A stretch of 64,000 bases of DNA from Polynucleobacter corsicus (lineage in GTDB: Bacteria; Pseudomonadota; Gammaproteobacteria; Burkholderiales; Burkholderiaceae), in contig NZ_CP061314.1 of the NCBI RefSeq assembly GCF_018688255.1, positions 372,001-436,000 on the forward strand, written 5' to 3'. The translations under genes were made by a program, and so were the position numbers. Shown piece after piece: positions 8,622 through 16,296 of the stretch. Below the pieces are notes generated by a model. The model saw only the letters and a program-made list of their open reading frames with translations, searched no databases and was not told the origin of the DNA. How positions within the stretch are numbered: the stretch's first letter is position 1; every line of letters begins with the position of its first letter.

Positions 8622-9400
8622 TATGAGGCGGTGCTACTGGCTTGAATTGGAAGTCCTCCAAGCTCTGATGCATACAACTCTCTTAAGATTTGTTCGCTAA
8701 CCTCACTGGAGGGTAGATCAAAAATGATTTCACCATCCCGAATACCAATAATGCGTGGAAACCACCGCAGGGCAATATCGACTGCATGAAGACTAGCGAC
8801 AAGGGTGGCATTGCGCTTTTTTGCCTCCTCAGTCAGTACGCAAATCGTCAGGTCCGAGAGAACCGGGTCCATAGCGGACACTGGTTCGTCGGCCAAGATG
8901 AGCTGTGGTGCTTGATACATTACCCTAGCAACCCCAACCCGCTGCAACTGACCACCAGAAAGGCAGTCACAACGATCAAATAACTTATCAGTCAAGTCTA
9001 GGCGTTCTAAACATGATTGCGGGCCTGCAATGTCTACTGGGTAAACCAATGACAGGATGGATTTCCAGAGTGGCCACTGCCCCAGTCGCCCTGCCAGAAT
9101 GGCAGTGATCACCCTTTGTCGTAGTGGAATTGGGGGAGCTTGATGTACTAAACCAATTTGTGAGCGTAAGCGCTTGAGGGATGGCTTAGAGAGTTTCCAG
9201 GGATTCTCTCCAAGTACCACAGCAGTCCCGAGCGATGGCTTGAGGGCGGTAGCTAAGATATTTAAGAGCGTGGTCTTGCCGGAGCCCGATGGGCCAATGA
9301 TGGCGATGCACTCGCCAGCCTGAGCCACTAATGAAATTTGACTGAGTGCCGGCGTTCCGTTGCTGTGCTCAAAGCCCAGCTGTTGTAAAGAAAATCCCAC
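8621..9400 (-). CDS. PhnC-type ABC transporter ATP-binding protein
   Basis: This 259-residue ATPase energises the two PhnE-like permeases. Walker A is GPSGSGKTTLLN near residue 37, the signature motif is LSGGQLQRVGVARVMYQAP near residue 148, and Walker B is LILADEPVSAMDP near residue 168, followed by the switch histidine in ASLHAVDIAL. The NLLA-to-PLRQRV region is as in phosphonate importers. It starts 4 bases after the binding-protein gene and abuts the permease gene. It is the only ATPase in the cluster, so it belongs to this importer rather than to the fusion protein at 12706-14223. Confidence 0.9.
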   Translation of the reverse strand: MGFSLQQLGFEHSNGTPALSQISLVAQAGECIAIIGPSGSGKTTLLNILATALKPSLGTAVVLGENPWKLSKPSLKRLRSQIGLVHQAPPIPLRQRVITAILAGRLGQWPLWKSILSLVYPVDIAGPQSCLERLDLTDKLFDRCDCLSGGQLQRVGVARVMYQAPQLILADEPVSAMDPVLSDLTICVLTEEAKKRNATLVASLHAVDIALRWFPRIIGIRDGEIIFDLPSSEVSEQILRELYASELGGLPIQASSTAS

Positions 9401-9404
9401 GAGA

Positions 9405-10286
9405 CTACTTAATCAATTCAGCAGAGCGAGCTGCTTTTTCGATATCGTTGTAGTTCGATGATTTAGTCGTGACATATTTACTAGCACGCTGTAGATCCAT
9501 GATTTCTTTGTGGTTAGGATTATTAGCATCTAACTTTAAAAATGCCTCGGTAATTTTCTTTACCGTTGCTGGGTCAAGATCTCCGCGAACAGTCCAGTTG
9601 TAATCAAAGTAGGGCGGTGTTGTAGAGAGTACTTTTGACTTCAGCGCATTAGGATTTTTTGCTTCATTGAGCTTTACCCAAACTGACGCATTGAGCGCAC
9701 CAACATCTGCCTTGCCACTAGCCACAAAAGCAACAGTTGCATCATGCGCACCAGAAAAAGCAATGTTTTTAAAATCCTTATCTGGATTGATGCCAGCTTG
9801 CATTAAGAAATAGCGCGGCATGAGGTGTCCAGAAGTTGATGACGGCGAGCCAAACGCAATCGTTTTACCCTTGAGTTCGCTTAATGTCTTCAATGGGCTA
9901 TCCGCTGGAACAATAAACACGCTTGTGAATTTCTCATCTTCCACTCGTTGAATAATTGGGTTGGCAGTACCATTAGTTCTAATTTTGGTTTGAACATAAG
10001 TAAAGCCACCCAGCCAAGCCATATCAATCTTTTTGGTTGCAAGGGATTCAACTACTGCTGCGTAATCAGTTACTGGCGTGAACTCTACCTTCATACCAGT
10101 TTCTTTCGAAAGATACTCGCCTAAAGGTTTGAATTTGCGTTGCAACTCTGTTGGCGATTCATCTGGAATTGCAGATATCCGCAACACCTCTTGCGCCAGG
10201 ACGGGAGTGCTTATGCTGGCAGCAATACCAAAAGCAAGTAATGCTCCAATGACGTGCTTCAATGTATTAATTTTGATTGATTTCAT
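9405..10286 (-). CDS. Periplasmic binding protein, PhnD-like / putative selenate ABC transporter family
   Basis: This 293-residue binding protein has a signal peptide ending VLAQE near residue 32. The mature part begins RISAIPDESPTELQRKFKPL and contains EFTPVTDYAAVVESLATKKID and the ligand-site stretch MAWLGGFTYVQ, then FGSPSSTSGHLMP. This is the phosphate/phosphonate-binding fold. From memory this exact sequence type matches the family described as the putative selenate ABC transporter binding protein that occurs next to selD genes. Here it directly follows senC. Ligand identity (selenate, selenite, phosphite or another oxyanion) is an inference. Confidence 0.82.
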   Translation of the reverse strand: MKSIKINTLKHVIGALLAFGIAASISTPVLAQEVLRISAIPDESPTELQRKFKPLGEYLSKETGMKVEFTPVTDYAAVVESLATKKIDMAWLGGFTYVQTKIRTNGTANPIIQRVEDEKFTSVFIVPADSPLKTLSELKGKTIAFGSPSSTSGHLMPRYFLMQAGINPDKDFKNIAFSGAHDATVAFVASGKADVGALNASVWVKLNEAKNPNALKSKVLSTTPPYFDYNWTVRGDLDPATVKKITEAFLKLDANNPNHKEIMDLQRASKYVTTKSSNYNDIEKAARSAELIK

Positions 10287-10331
10287 AAAAAATCTTTCTA
10301 TGTAGGTAATTACGAATTGCGGTGTACAGAT

Positions 10332-11378
10332 TTAGTTAACAGACAAGCCTGTGCCAGCTCCAAACTGTCCGATTTTCTGGGCGCTAGCAAAGCCGCCTAA
10401 ATTGAGGATTGAAAGGACTTCCGCCTCTTGCTCCGGTGAGCAAGAAATCAGCAGGCCACCACTGGTTTGGGGGTCGGTAAGCACATTTTGTTGCCAAAGC
10501 CCCAGATTGCTTGCGAGCTGAATTTCTTTGCCATAGCCAGCCCAATTGCGCGTAGATGCGCCAGTAAAGATATCTGCTTTGACGTGCTCAATTGCTTCCT
10601 GCACAACTGGAATAGCATCCCAATGGATCTGCGCCATTAAATTAGAGCCTCTCGCCATCTCAAGTAAATGCCCAGCTAAGCCAAAGCCTGTGACATCGGT
10701 TAAAGCATGTACGCCATCTAGCTGAGATAGTGCAACACCAGGCTTGTTTAGCTTAGTAGTGAGGGCAATCATCTCTTTATAGCCTGCATCAGAGAGAACT
10801 TCTTTCTTGAGCGCAGCAGAAAGGATGCCTACGCCCAAAGGCTTGCTGAGGATGATGCTATCACCTGCTTGAGCACCACTATTACGTTTCAATTTTTTTG
10901 GATCGACAATACCAATGGCAACTAGGCCATAAATTGGCTCTACCGTATCAATCGAGTGACCACCAGCAATCATGATGCCTGCATCATTACAGACGGATTC
11001 ACCACCAGCAGTCACTTGCTGGATAACTTCTAAAGGCAATACTTGAATTGGCATACCTAGTAGGGCAAGCGCAAACAGGGGTTGAGCGCCCATCGCGTAA
11101 ATGTCAGAAATTGCATTGGTAGCAGCAATGCGGCCAAACTCAAACGGATCATCTACGATGGGCATAAAGAAATCCGTCGTAGCAACAATCGCCTGATTTT
11201 CATTAATTTGATAAACGGCAGCGTCTTCGTTGTTATCAGATCCTGCTAATAAAGCAGCCGGCAGATTACGCATTGGGGATGCTTTGAGGATGTCACTTAA
11301 GATGCCAGGTGCAATCTTGCAGCCACAGCCTCCACCATGAGAAAGGGAGGTAAGGCGGCCGTTATAAGGTGTAGTCAT
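10332..11378 (-). CDS. senC: Selenophosphate synthetase (SenC / SelD family)
   Basis: This ATP-dependent enzyme makes selenophosphate from selenide. The 348-residue length is normal for SelD. The catalytic loop near the N-terminus reads SHGGGCGCK, with C18 and K21 at the catalytic positions (Cys, not selenocysteine). TTDFFMPIVDDPFEFGRIAATNAISDIYAMG forms the nucleotide and metal site, broken here by position: TTDFF near residue 67, ATNAISDIYAMG near 85. GGHSIDT lies near 140 and LTDVTGFGLAGHL near 226. It lies between senA and the binding-protein gene. No selA, selB or tRNA-Sec gene is in the window, so its role here is best read as feeding SenB, though it could also serve selenoproteins. Confidence 0.9.
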   Translation of the reverse strand: MTTPYNGRLTSLSHGGGCGCKIAPGILSDILKASPMRNLPAALLAGSDNNEDAAVYQINENQAIVATTDFFMPIVDDPFEFGRIAATNAISDIYAMGAQPLFALALLGMPIQVLPLEVIQQVTAGGESVCNDAGIMIAGGHSIDTVEPIYGLVAIGIVDPKKLKRNSGAQAGDSIILSKPLGVGILSAALKKEVLSDAGYKEMIALTTKLNKPGVALSQLDGVHALTDVTGFGLAGHLLEMARGSNLMAQIHWDAIPVVQEAIEHVKADIFTGASTRNWAGYGKEIQLASNLGLWQQNVLTDPQTSGGLLISCSPEQEAEVLSILNLGGFASAQKIGQFGAGTGLSVN

Positions 11379-11438
11379 AAAGTATTAACAATTCAAATTA
11401 AAAGTGGTGGTTACCGCAACAACATGAGCTTACTCAAT

Positions 11439-12590
11439 TTAGAGTAAACACGTACGAAAGCCGCAAAAATGATCACTTCTCTGGCCTTGATAGAAGTTAC
11501 GAAATGCCACTCTTTTCAAGCGATCGGGGGTAAACGAACTGCCGCCCTTAAGCACCTGATAGCTGCCATCAAACCAGGGCTTTGAATATTCGACATAGGG
11601 ATCGGCGCTAAATCCTGGGAAGGGTGCAAAAGTGCTGCAAGTCCACTCCCATAAATTGGATGATTGCCAGGCTCCCTGTTTTTGGGACATTAGTAAGCTC
11701 AGCTCATGTTCGCTAGGTAACCGTACCTGACTGTGTTCACAAAAACGCTGAGCATCAAAGTAGCTAATGTGACGAACAGCTGCTGCGAGATTTAAAGGTA
11801 GCCATTCATTAAAAATTCGCTCTAACCAATCACCCCCTTCTTTTTTCCAATGTAGTGGTGGAGTGACAGGCGTCGACTGGGCGCGATTTTCTGGTGATTC
11901 CAGAAACTCTAGATAGTTGCCATTGGTGATGGGCGCACTTGCAATATCAAATGCGGGGAGATCAATAGGGTGTGCCCACTTTTCATTATCAAAAATAAAA
12001 CCAGAGCCCTGCTCGGAACCAGCTTGTATTGTCGATTTTGGAAAATGAACCCACGTTTGTACTTTAGCCTCAAACTTATTCGTATTAGTGAAGGGCGCAA
12101 AAGGCCTAGAGCGTCCCATGGTCTGCCACATATAGGCAAACGCCTCATTGTGCATATCCTGATGCAAGATCGCCAGTTGGATAAAGTAAGCCGCTTTATT
12201 GTCGATTGGTGTGCTCAGTAACGCTTGAGTACTTCCAATGACGCTGTGGTTGTACTCTAACAGGCTGTCTAAGGATGGCATTGACGTAGACCAACGATCT
12301 TGATGCGCCATCTCTGAGGAATTAAATAAGTAGTCAGCGTTCTTCATAAATGAAGGCCTACTCTCTTGGCCATCGCGATGAACCCAGAATTCATGAAACC
12401 AGGTTAAGTGCCCTAATTCCCACAGCGGGGGATTCAGGATGTCGAGCTGGGGTACTAATTGCTCTTCAGCTGCAAGGTTGCTCAGAATTTGACGGGTAAT
12501 ACCATTGCTTTCCTGAAGCCACTGCGCCAAGGTCGACGCAGTTGGAAATGGAGCATAAAGAAGGTAGTCGTTGCTGAAAGATTCGGACAT
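11439..12590 (-). CDS. senA: Selenoneine synthase SenA-like (EgtB-type non-heme iron enzyme)
   Basis: This 383-residue protein has an N-terminal DinB-like four-helix domain and a C-terminal formylglycine-generating-enzyme-like domain (LKGGSSFTPDR, RNFYQGQRSDHFCGFRT). The iron ligands are visible as H61 in ELGHLTWFHEF and H143/H147 in LHQDMHNEA, with spacing as in EgtB. SenA joins hercynine to the selenosugar. EgtB, which uses cysteine or gamma-glutamylcysteine, is the alternative; the neighbouring senB and senC favour SenA. I chose ATG 12590 over an upstream in-frame start at 12647 because a -10-like TATACT lies at 12633-12638. It is followed after 60 bases by senC. Confidence 0.85.
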   Translation of the reverse strand: MSESFSNDYLLYAPFPTASTLAQWLQESNGITRQILSNLAAEEQLVPQLDILNPPLWELGHLTWFHEFWVHRDGQESRPSFMKNADYLFNSSEMAHQDRWSTSMPSLDSLLEYNHSVIGSTQALLSTPIDNKAAYFIQLAILHQDMHNEAFAYMWQTMGRSRPFAPFTNTNKFEAKVQTWVHFPKSTIQAGSEQGSGFIFDNEKWAHPIDLPAFDIASAPITNGNYLEFLESPENRAQSTPVTPPLHWKKEGGDWLERIFNEWLPLNLAAAVRHISYFDAQRFCEHSQVRLPSEHELSLLMSQKQGAWQSSNLWEWTCSTFAPFPGFSADPYVEYSKPWFDGSYQVLKGGSSFTPDRLKRVAFRNFYQGQRSDHFCGFRTCLL

Positions 12591-12632
12591 ACAGTATTTT
12601 GGGAAAAATCTTCTGTTTTGGTGAGTGATTGC

Positions 12633-12638
12633 AGTATA
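12633..12638 (-). promoter_or_regulatory. Candidate -10 box upstream of senA
   Basis: TATACT on the minus strand, about 42 bases before the senA ATG, within the 115-base gap after the fusion-transporter gene. A TTGACT lies further upstream but at a poor distance (about 25 bases), so the promoter is uncertain. Confidence 0.25.
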
Positions 12639-12705
12639 GAAGACCAATAATAAGACTGCAGTAAGTCAACTAAGGGTGTAACTAGTTCCCTTGCTTAGTC
12701 AGGCA

Positions 12706-14223
12706 CTAGATATTTTTTGGTTTATGTTTTGGTGTCAGAATAATTTGAGCTAGCAGAGCCAATAGAGCGGCTGGTATAGCTCCAGCAAGCATGAGTGCAT
12801 GATCGTTCACGGCAAGCCCAGCTACTATGCGATCACCAAATCCACCAGCACCTACCAGTGCCGCAAGGGTGCAGGTGCCAACCCCAATTACCGTTGCAGA
12901 TGCTAAGCCCGTCATGATGATTGGCCGAGCATAGGGAAGTTCGATTGATAATAGTAATTGCCATTCATTACAACCAAGAGCGAGTGCCGCTTCTTTTAGG
13001 TTTGATGGGACCTCTACTAAGCTAATGTGGGTCGCATTCACAATGGGTAGCAAGCCATAGAGAAATAGAGCCAATACTGCCGGAGCCGCGCCTATCTGAT
13101 CTAGTAGTGCAATCAATATCGTCAGTAGTGCAAGTGACGGTATGGTTTGCAAAATACCCGTAGCACCTAAAATCCAAGCTGTATATCGGGGTCGTCGATA
13201 TGCCAGAATGCCCAGTGGAATACCGACGAGCAGAGCCATCGTTGAAGAGATTGCTACCAGCAGAACATGATCACGTAGGGCGGTAAAAAAATCTGGACCA
13301 AAGAGTAACTTAACAAATCTAGAGAGTTGGCTAGAGTTCTGTTGATCATTTGCGCTCGAGTTTAAAAATACCTGCGCTACTTTTTCAAAACTAATGCCTG
13401 CTTCAGTCATTCCGTTGAGCTTGGCCATTGTTACTTCATCTAATTTCCCCTCTAAGCTTTGTAAGGGCTTTTCATCAAAATCAGATCGCATTAACAGGAC
13501 GGCATCATAGCGTGGGAATACCTTCCTATCATCTTCCAATAAAACCAGATCCTTTTGCGCAATTGCTGCATCGGTAGAGTAGGCATCCACAATATCGACA
13601 TCGCCTCGTGCCAGAGCAGCATAGGCCAAGCCATGCTCTAGCACTTTCCCCGGTTTGATTGTTAAGTCGTAATTTTTAATAAGCGCAGACCAGCCATCAG
13701 CCCGAGTCTTAAATTCTGGAGATAAGGCGATTCGTAAAGTGGCTCGCTGCTCAGTACTCAGGTTTGCAATATCACTGATGCGCTTGAGGCCTAAGGCTCT
13801 TGCTTGCTCTGCCCTCATGGCAAGTGCATAGGTGTTATTGAACCCAAGTGGTATCGCCACTTTTAAGCCCTTAGGCTTAAGCCAGACATTGAGCTCGCTT
13901 AGTGATGCTTGGGTTTCTGAGCGTTTTAGAATTTCTCGCAGTATGGTGCCTGTGTATTCTGGGTAAACATCAATCTGACCCGTTGTCAGTGCTTGAATGA
14001 CAATCGCAGTATTGCCCAGGCCTTGCCGATGGATGGCTTGTACGCCACCATCACGTAATGTTTGATTGACTAGCTCTCCGAGTACATAGCTTTCTGTAAA
14101 GCGCTTCGAACCAACTATGGTATTTTTTTCCATAGGCTGAGCCAATACGGAGCAGCTTATGGCTACCCCAATACATAAGCCGAGCTTCATCCAGAAAGAA
14201 AAAATAGATTTACTGAGATACAA
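12706..14223 (-). CDS. Substrate-binding/permease fusion of the OpuBC/OsmF (glycine-betaine, EgtU-like) ABC family
   Basis: This 505-residue protein has a signal-like N-terminus, then a betaine/choline-type binding domain (VGSKRFTESYVLGELVNQ, IDVYPEYTGTI, roughly residues 35-300), and then an ABC permease domain with about five membrane segments (GIPLGILAYRRPRY, EAALALGCNEWQLLLSIELP coupling loop, GVGTCTLAALVGAGGFG). Fused EgtU-type importers take up ergothioneine in other bacteria but have the permease first; here the order is reversed. No dedicated ATPase gene is present in the window. The start is set by a strong GGAGGT nine bases before TTG at 14223; ATG 14190 is a weaker alternative. It is upstream of senA on the same strand, so uptake of hercynine, ergothioneine or selenoneine is plausible but unproven. 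Confidence 0.85.
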   Translation of the reverse strand: MYLSKSIFSFWMKLGLCIGVAISCSVLAQPMEKNTIVGSKRFTESYVLGELVNQTLRDGGVQAIHRQGLGNTAIVIQALTTGQIDVYPEYTGTILREILKRSETQASLSELNVWLKPKGLKVAIPLGFNNTYALAMRAEQARALGLKRISDIANLSTEQRATLRIALSPEFKTRADGWSALIKNYDLTIKPGKVLEHGLAYAALARGDVDIVDAYSTDAAIAQKDLVLLEDDRKVFPRYDAVLLMRSDFDEKPLQSLEGKLDEVTMAKLNGMTEAGISFEKVAQVFLNSSANDQQNSSQLSRFVKLLFGPDFFTALRDHVLLVAISSTMALLVGIPLGILAYRRPRYTAWILGATGILQTIPSLALLTILIALLDQIGAAPAVLALFLYGLLPIVNATHISLVEVPSNLKEAALALGCNEWQLLLSIELPYARPIIMTGLASATVIGVGTCTLAALVGAGGFGDRIVAGLAVNDHALMLAGAIPAALLALLAQIILTPKHKPKNI

Positions 14224-14232
14224 GTGAGATTG

Positions 14233-14238
14233 ACCTCC
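14233..14238 (-). promoter_or_regulatory. Strong ribosome binding site deciding a TTG start
   Basis: GGAGGT on the minus strand, nine bases before the TTG at 14223. Without it one would choose the ATG at 14190 or 14250; the ATG at 14250 lies upstream of this site and is therefore unlikely. Confidence 0.7.
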
Positions 14239-14371
14239 TCGATAACACAAGATCCCATCATAAAAGCCTTTGGCTCATCTTGCCTGAGGGCAAATTATGA
14301 GTTGTGCTGCTTTAGGGTGGCATTTACTGTTACATTGGTATTGATACAAGCCAATAGCAAAGACTATTTAT

Positions 14372-14797
14372 ATGTCAGTCGACTTAGATTTCAAAGCGCT
14401 CGTCACACAACTGGGTGAAGCAGTCATTATTTCTGATCGAGATGAAAATATCTTGTTTTGGAATGCCTCAGCAGAGCGTATTTTCGGATTTACTCCAGAG
14501 GAGGCTTTGGGTAAAACACTCAGCATCATCACGCCTGAGCGCTTTAGAGAGCGTCACTCGAAAGGCTACTTTCACACCATTCAAACCGGACACACGAAGT
14601 ATGGACATACTTTACTGAGGGTTCCTGCAGTCCATAAAGATGGTCGCTCTATTTCAATTGCATTCTCGGTAAGCATGTTGTTTGATGATCAAAAGCGAGC
14701 TATTGCAATAGCCGCAATCATTCGAGATGAAACGGAGCGGTTTCAGGAGGAGCGCCAATTAAAAGCAAAGTTAGCAGCTTATGAGAGCAGTGACTGA
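14372..14797 (+). CDS. Stand-alone PAS domain protein
   Basis: The 141-residue protein is essentially one PAS domain (LGEAVIISDRDENILFWNASAERIFGFTPEEALGKTL, here split: start near residue 15, N-cap WNAS near 34) with a PAC-like end (IAAIIRDETERFQEERQL) and a short coiled tail. It has no kinase, cyclase or DNA-binding domain. It probably senses redox, a small ligand or heme and acts through a partner. It is divergent from the fusion-transporter gene with a 148-base shared control region, and it is the last chromosomal gene before the tRNA-Lys attachment copies. Partner and signal are unknown. Confidence 0.82.
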   Translation: MSVDLDFKALVTQLGEAVIISDRDENILFWNASAERIFGFTPEEALGKTLSIITPERFRERHSKGYFHTIQTGHTKYGHTLLRVPAVHKDGRSISIAFSVSMLFDDQKRAIAIAAIIRDETERFQEERQLKAKLAAYESSD

Positions 14798-14810
14798 GTT
14801 GCCAGCCTAA

Positions 14811-14840
14811 AGAAAAAGCCCCTGAACTTTCATTCAAGGG
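14811..14840 (-). terminator. Original chromosomal terminator of tRNA-Lys, now separated from it
   Basis: On the minus strand the stem CCCTTGAA/TTCAGGGG (one bulge, six-base loop) is followed by CTTTTTCT, directly downstream of the outermost tRNA 3'-end copy. Before integration this would have ended the tRNA-Lys transcript. It is now about 10.5 kb from the intact gene. Confidence 0.65.
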
Positions 14841-14851
14841 ATTCGTATTAC

Positions 14852-14896
14852 TGGTGGGTCGGGCGAGATTCGAACTCGCGACCAACGGATTAAAAG
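14852..14896. repeat. Attachment-site copy 1 (3' end of tRNA-Lys, 45 bp)
   Basis: These 45 bases are identical to the 3' end of tRNA-Lys (including CCA) at 25354-25398 and to the copy at 16298. Identity stops after TTAAAAG in the anticodon loop. This is the outer boundary of the accessory DNA; chromosomal sequence (PAS gene, old terminator) lies on its left. Confidence 0.93.
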
Positions 14897-14954
14897 AAGT
14901 CATGTCTGTTCAAAAACCTATATAGCGTATGGCTTTGAGCGACCAAAAAATGAG

Positions 14955-14976
14955 TGTGCGATTGACTGTGCGATTG
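14955..14976. repeat. Tandem 10-mers, possible arm-type sites of a lost integrase
   Basis: TGTGCGATTG occurs twice with a 12-base period, about 60 bases inside attachment copy 1. The corresponding place in the inner element holds arm-like repeats next to its integrase gene. No integrase follows here, so these may be remnants. Confidence 0.45.
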
Positions 14977-15048
14977 CTTTTTTGGCGCATAGCTCTAATT
15001 CTCATTTTTATATCAAGTCTCGGGTAATAGTAGATCGACCCCAATAAA

Positions 15049-15072
15049 AATTGTATAATATATTACACAATT
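15049..15072. promoter_or_regulatory. 24-bp palindromic operator overlapping the XRE gene promoter
   Basis: The two 12-base halves centred at 15060/15061 are inverted repeats with one mismatch (AATTGTATAATA and TATTACACAATT). The palindrome covers a likely -35 (TTGTAT, 15051-15056), which is followed after 16 bases by TATGCT (15073-15078). Autorepression by the XRE protein encoded directly downstream is the natural reading. Confidence 0.65.
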
Positions 15073-15089
15073 TATGCTATAGTGCACTT

Positions 15090-15572
15090 ATGAACTTACG
15101 CGAAATTGGTCTCAAAGTCGGGCAGCGTCGTACTGATCTGGGTTTATCCCAGGAGCGGTTGGCAAAACTATGCGGACTATCAAGGTCAACTATCCATCAT
15201 CTAGAGAAAGGTAGTTTGAATGATTTGGGCGCAGCTAAATTGCTGTCCTTGTTATCGCTCCTAGGGCTAGATGTAGTTACACAAGAGCACAGCAAAAAGC
15301 ATCATGGCTTAGATATGGCCAGCAAGACAGCCAGCGTTAGTTATAAGACTAAATTACAAAGTGGTGATTTATCTCATTCGTTAGCCTGTGGAGATCTGCC
15401 TGAAAGTATTTATCCTCATGTGGCAACGCTATTGGATGAGGCGCCACTAGAAATTATTGTGTCTGCGGTTGAGGAGGCTGCCAAAAATAATCACGTTGCA
15501 CCCAAAGTGATTTGGAAGAATATTAATCGGTGGGCGCATGAGATGCAGTCTCTCAGATCGGCTTGGAATTAA
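15090..15572 (+). CDS. XRE-family HTH regulator, probable antitoxin
   Basis: The 160-residue protein has an N-terminal helix-turn-helix (GLKVGQRRTDLGLSQERLAKLCGLSRSTIHHLEKG; the HTH covers roughly residues 5-60) and a C-terminal part I do not recognise. It precedes the nucleotidyltransferase gene by 3 bases, the layout of a toxin-antitoxin pair with the antitoxin first. It is not the usual AbiEi antitoxin fold. I chose ATG 15090 because the promoter and operator lie just upstream. The predicted transcript would start about 5 bases before the ATG and no ribosome site is seen, so translation may be leaderless. The gene sits alone with its partner between two attachment copies. Confidence 0.82.
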   Translation: MNLREIGLKVGQRRTDLGLSQERLAKLCGLSRSTIHHLEKGSLNDLGAAKLLSLLSLLGLDVVTQEHSKKHHGLDMASKTASVSYKTKLQSGDLSHSLACGDLPESIYPHVATLLDEAPLEIIVSAVEEAAKNNHVAPKVIWKNINRWAHEMQSLRSAWN

Positions 15573-15575
15573 TTC

Positions 15576-16238
15576 ATGAATATTATTGAACGTGAACTTC
15601 CCGAAGGGGTGTGGAGAGATTTACTTCCGCATGCGCTTTCTATTATTGAAGATATTAAAAACCACGGAACGCCCGATCCATTTTGGACTTTTGGTGGTGG
15701 TACGGTATTAATGTTTCGTTATCAGCATCGGCTTAGTAAGGATATTGATATCTTTGTTCCAGATCCACAGTACTTAGGTTTTGTCACGCCACGCTTAAGT
15801 GATATGGCTGCAGCCGTTAGCACAGACTACGTTGAAGATCAGAGCTCTTACGTGAAGTTAATTCGTCCAGAAGGGGAAATCGATTTTGTGGCATCCCCAA
15901 ATCTCACTGATACCCCTTTCGAAATATGGAATATTGGCGGCCAGCAGATTCGGGTAGAAACTGCTGCAGAGATTGTGGCAAAGAAATTGTGGCACCGAGG
16001 TGACAGGGCTACCGCTCGTGATTTATTTGATCTATCATTAATTATTGAGCGAGAACCTGAAGCCTTAGTAAAAGCTGCCAAATTCTTGCAAAAGAATGCT
16101 GAGCCATTTATTTGTCAGATATCTAGCAGGGCAGAAGTATTAAAAGTGCAGTTCGCTGAGATTGATATCTTGAATTACAGGCCAAGCTATGACGAGGCAG
16201 CGCAGAGGGCGGTCACATTCCTAGGTTCACTTAAGTAA
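15576..16238 (+). CDS. AbiEii-type nucleotidyltransferase (probable toxin)
   Basis: The 220-residue protein has the nucleotidyltransferase signature of the AbiEii/MenT group. The GGGT loop, near residue 31, is followed by YQHRLSKDIDIF with the metal-binding Asp pair, and a third acidic position (GEIDFV) lies near residue 98. VETAAEIVAKKLWHRGDRATARDLFDL, starting near residue 127, matches the family's second conserved block. Members act as type IV-like or related toxins or phage-abortive-infection factors that transfer nucleotides to RNA or tRNA. It is coupled to the upstream XRE gene. An alternative role as a non-toxic nucleotidyltransferase cannot be excluded from sequence. Confidence 0.83.
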   Translation: MNIIERELPEGVWRDLLPHALSIIEDIKNHGTPDPFWTFGGGTVLMFRYQHRLSKDIDIFVPDPQYLGFVTPRLSDMAAAVSTDYVEDQSSYVKLIRPEGEIDFVASPNLTDTPFEIWNIGGQQIRVETAAEIVAKKLWHRGDRATARDLFDLSLIIEREPEALVKAAKFLQKNAEPFICQISSRAEVLKVQFAEIDILNYRPSYDEAAQRAVTFLGSLK

Positions 16239-16259
16239 GAGTGATTGATGGATACACGG

Positions 16260-16296
16260 GTATTACTAAGCCCCGCAGAGCGAGGCTTAGTAATAC
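16260..16296. terminator. 17-bp hairpin at the right end of the AbiEii cassette
   Basis: Two 17-base arms (16260-16276 and 16280-16296) pair with one mismatch around a three-base loop, immediately next to attachment copy 2. No T-run follows on either strand, so termination is uncertain. Its position matches the hairpins found beside the other two tRNA-end copies. Confidence 0.5.

Noticed and set aside
14718..14903. Reverse-strand frame across attachment copy 1
   Set aside because: It runs over the PAS gene end, the terminator and the tRNA fragment and has no ribosome site or recognised domain.
15090..16238. Classic AbiE (AbiEi-AbiEii) pair
   Set aside because: The toxin-like partner fits AbiEii, but the first gene has an XRE HTH and no AbiEi antitoxin domain that I can see, so I do not call it AbiE proper.
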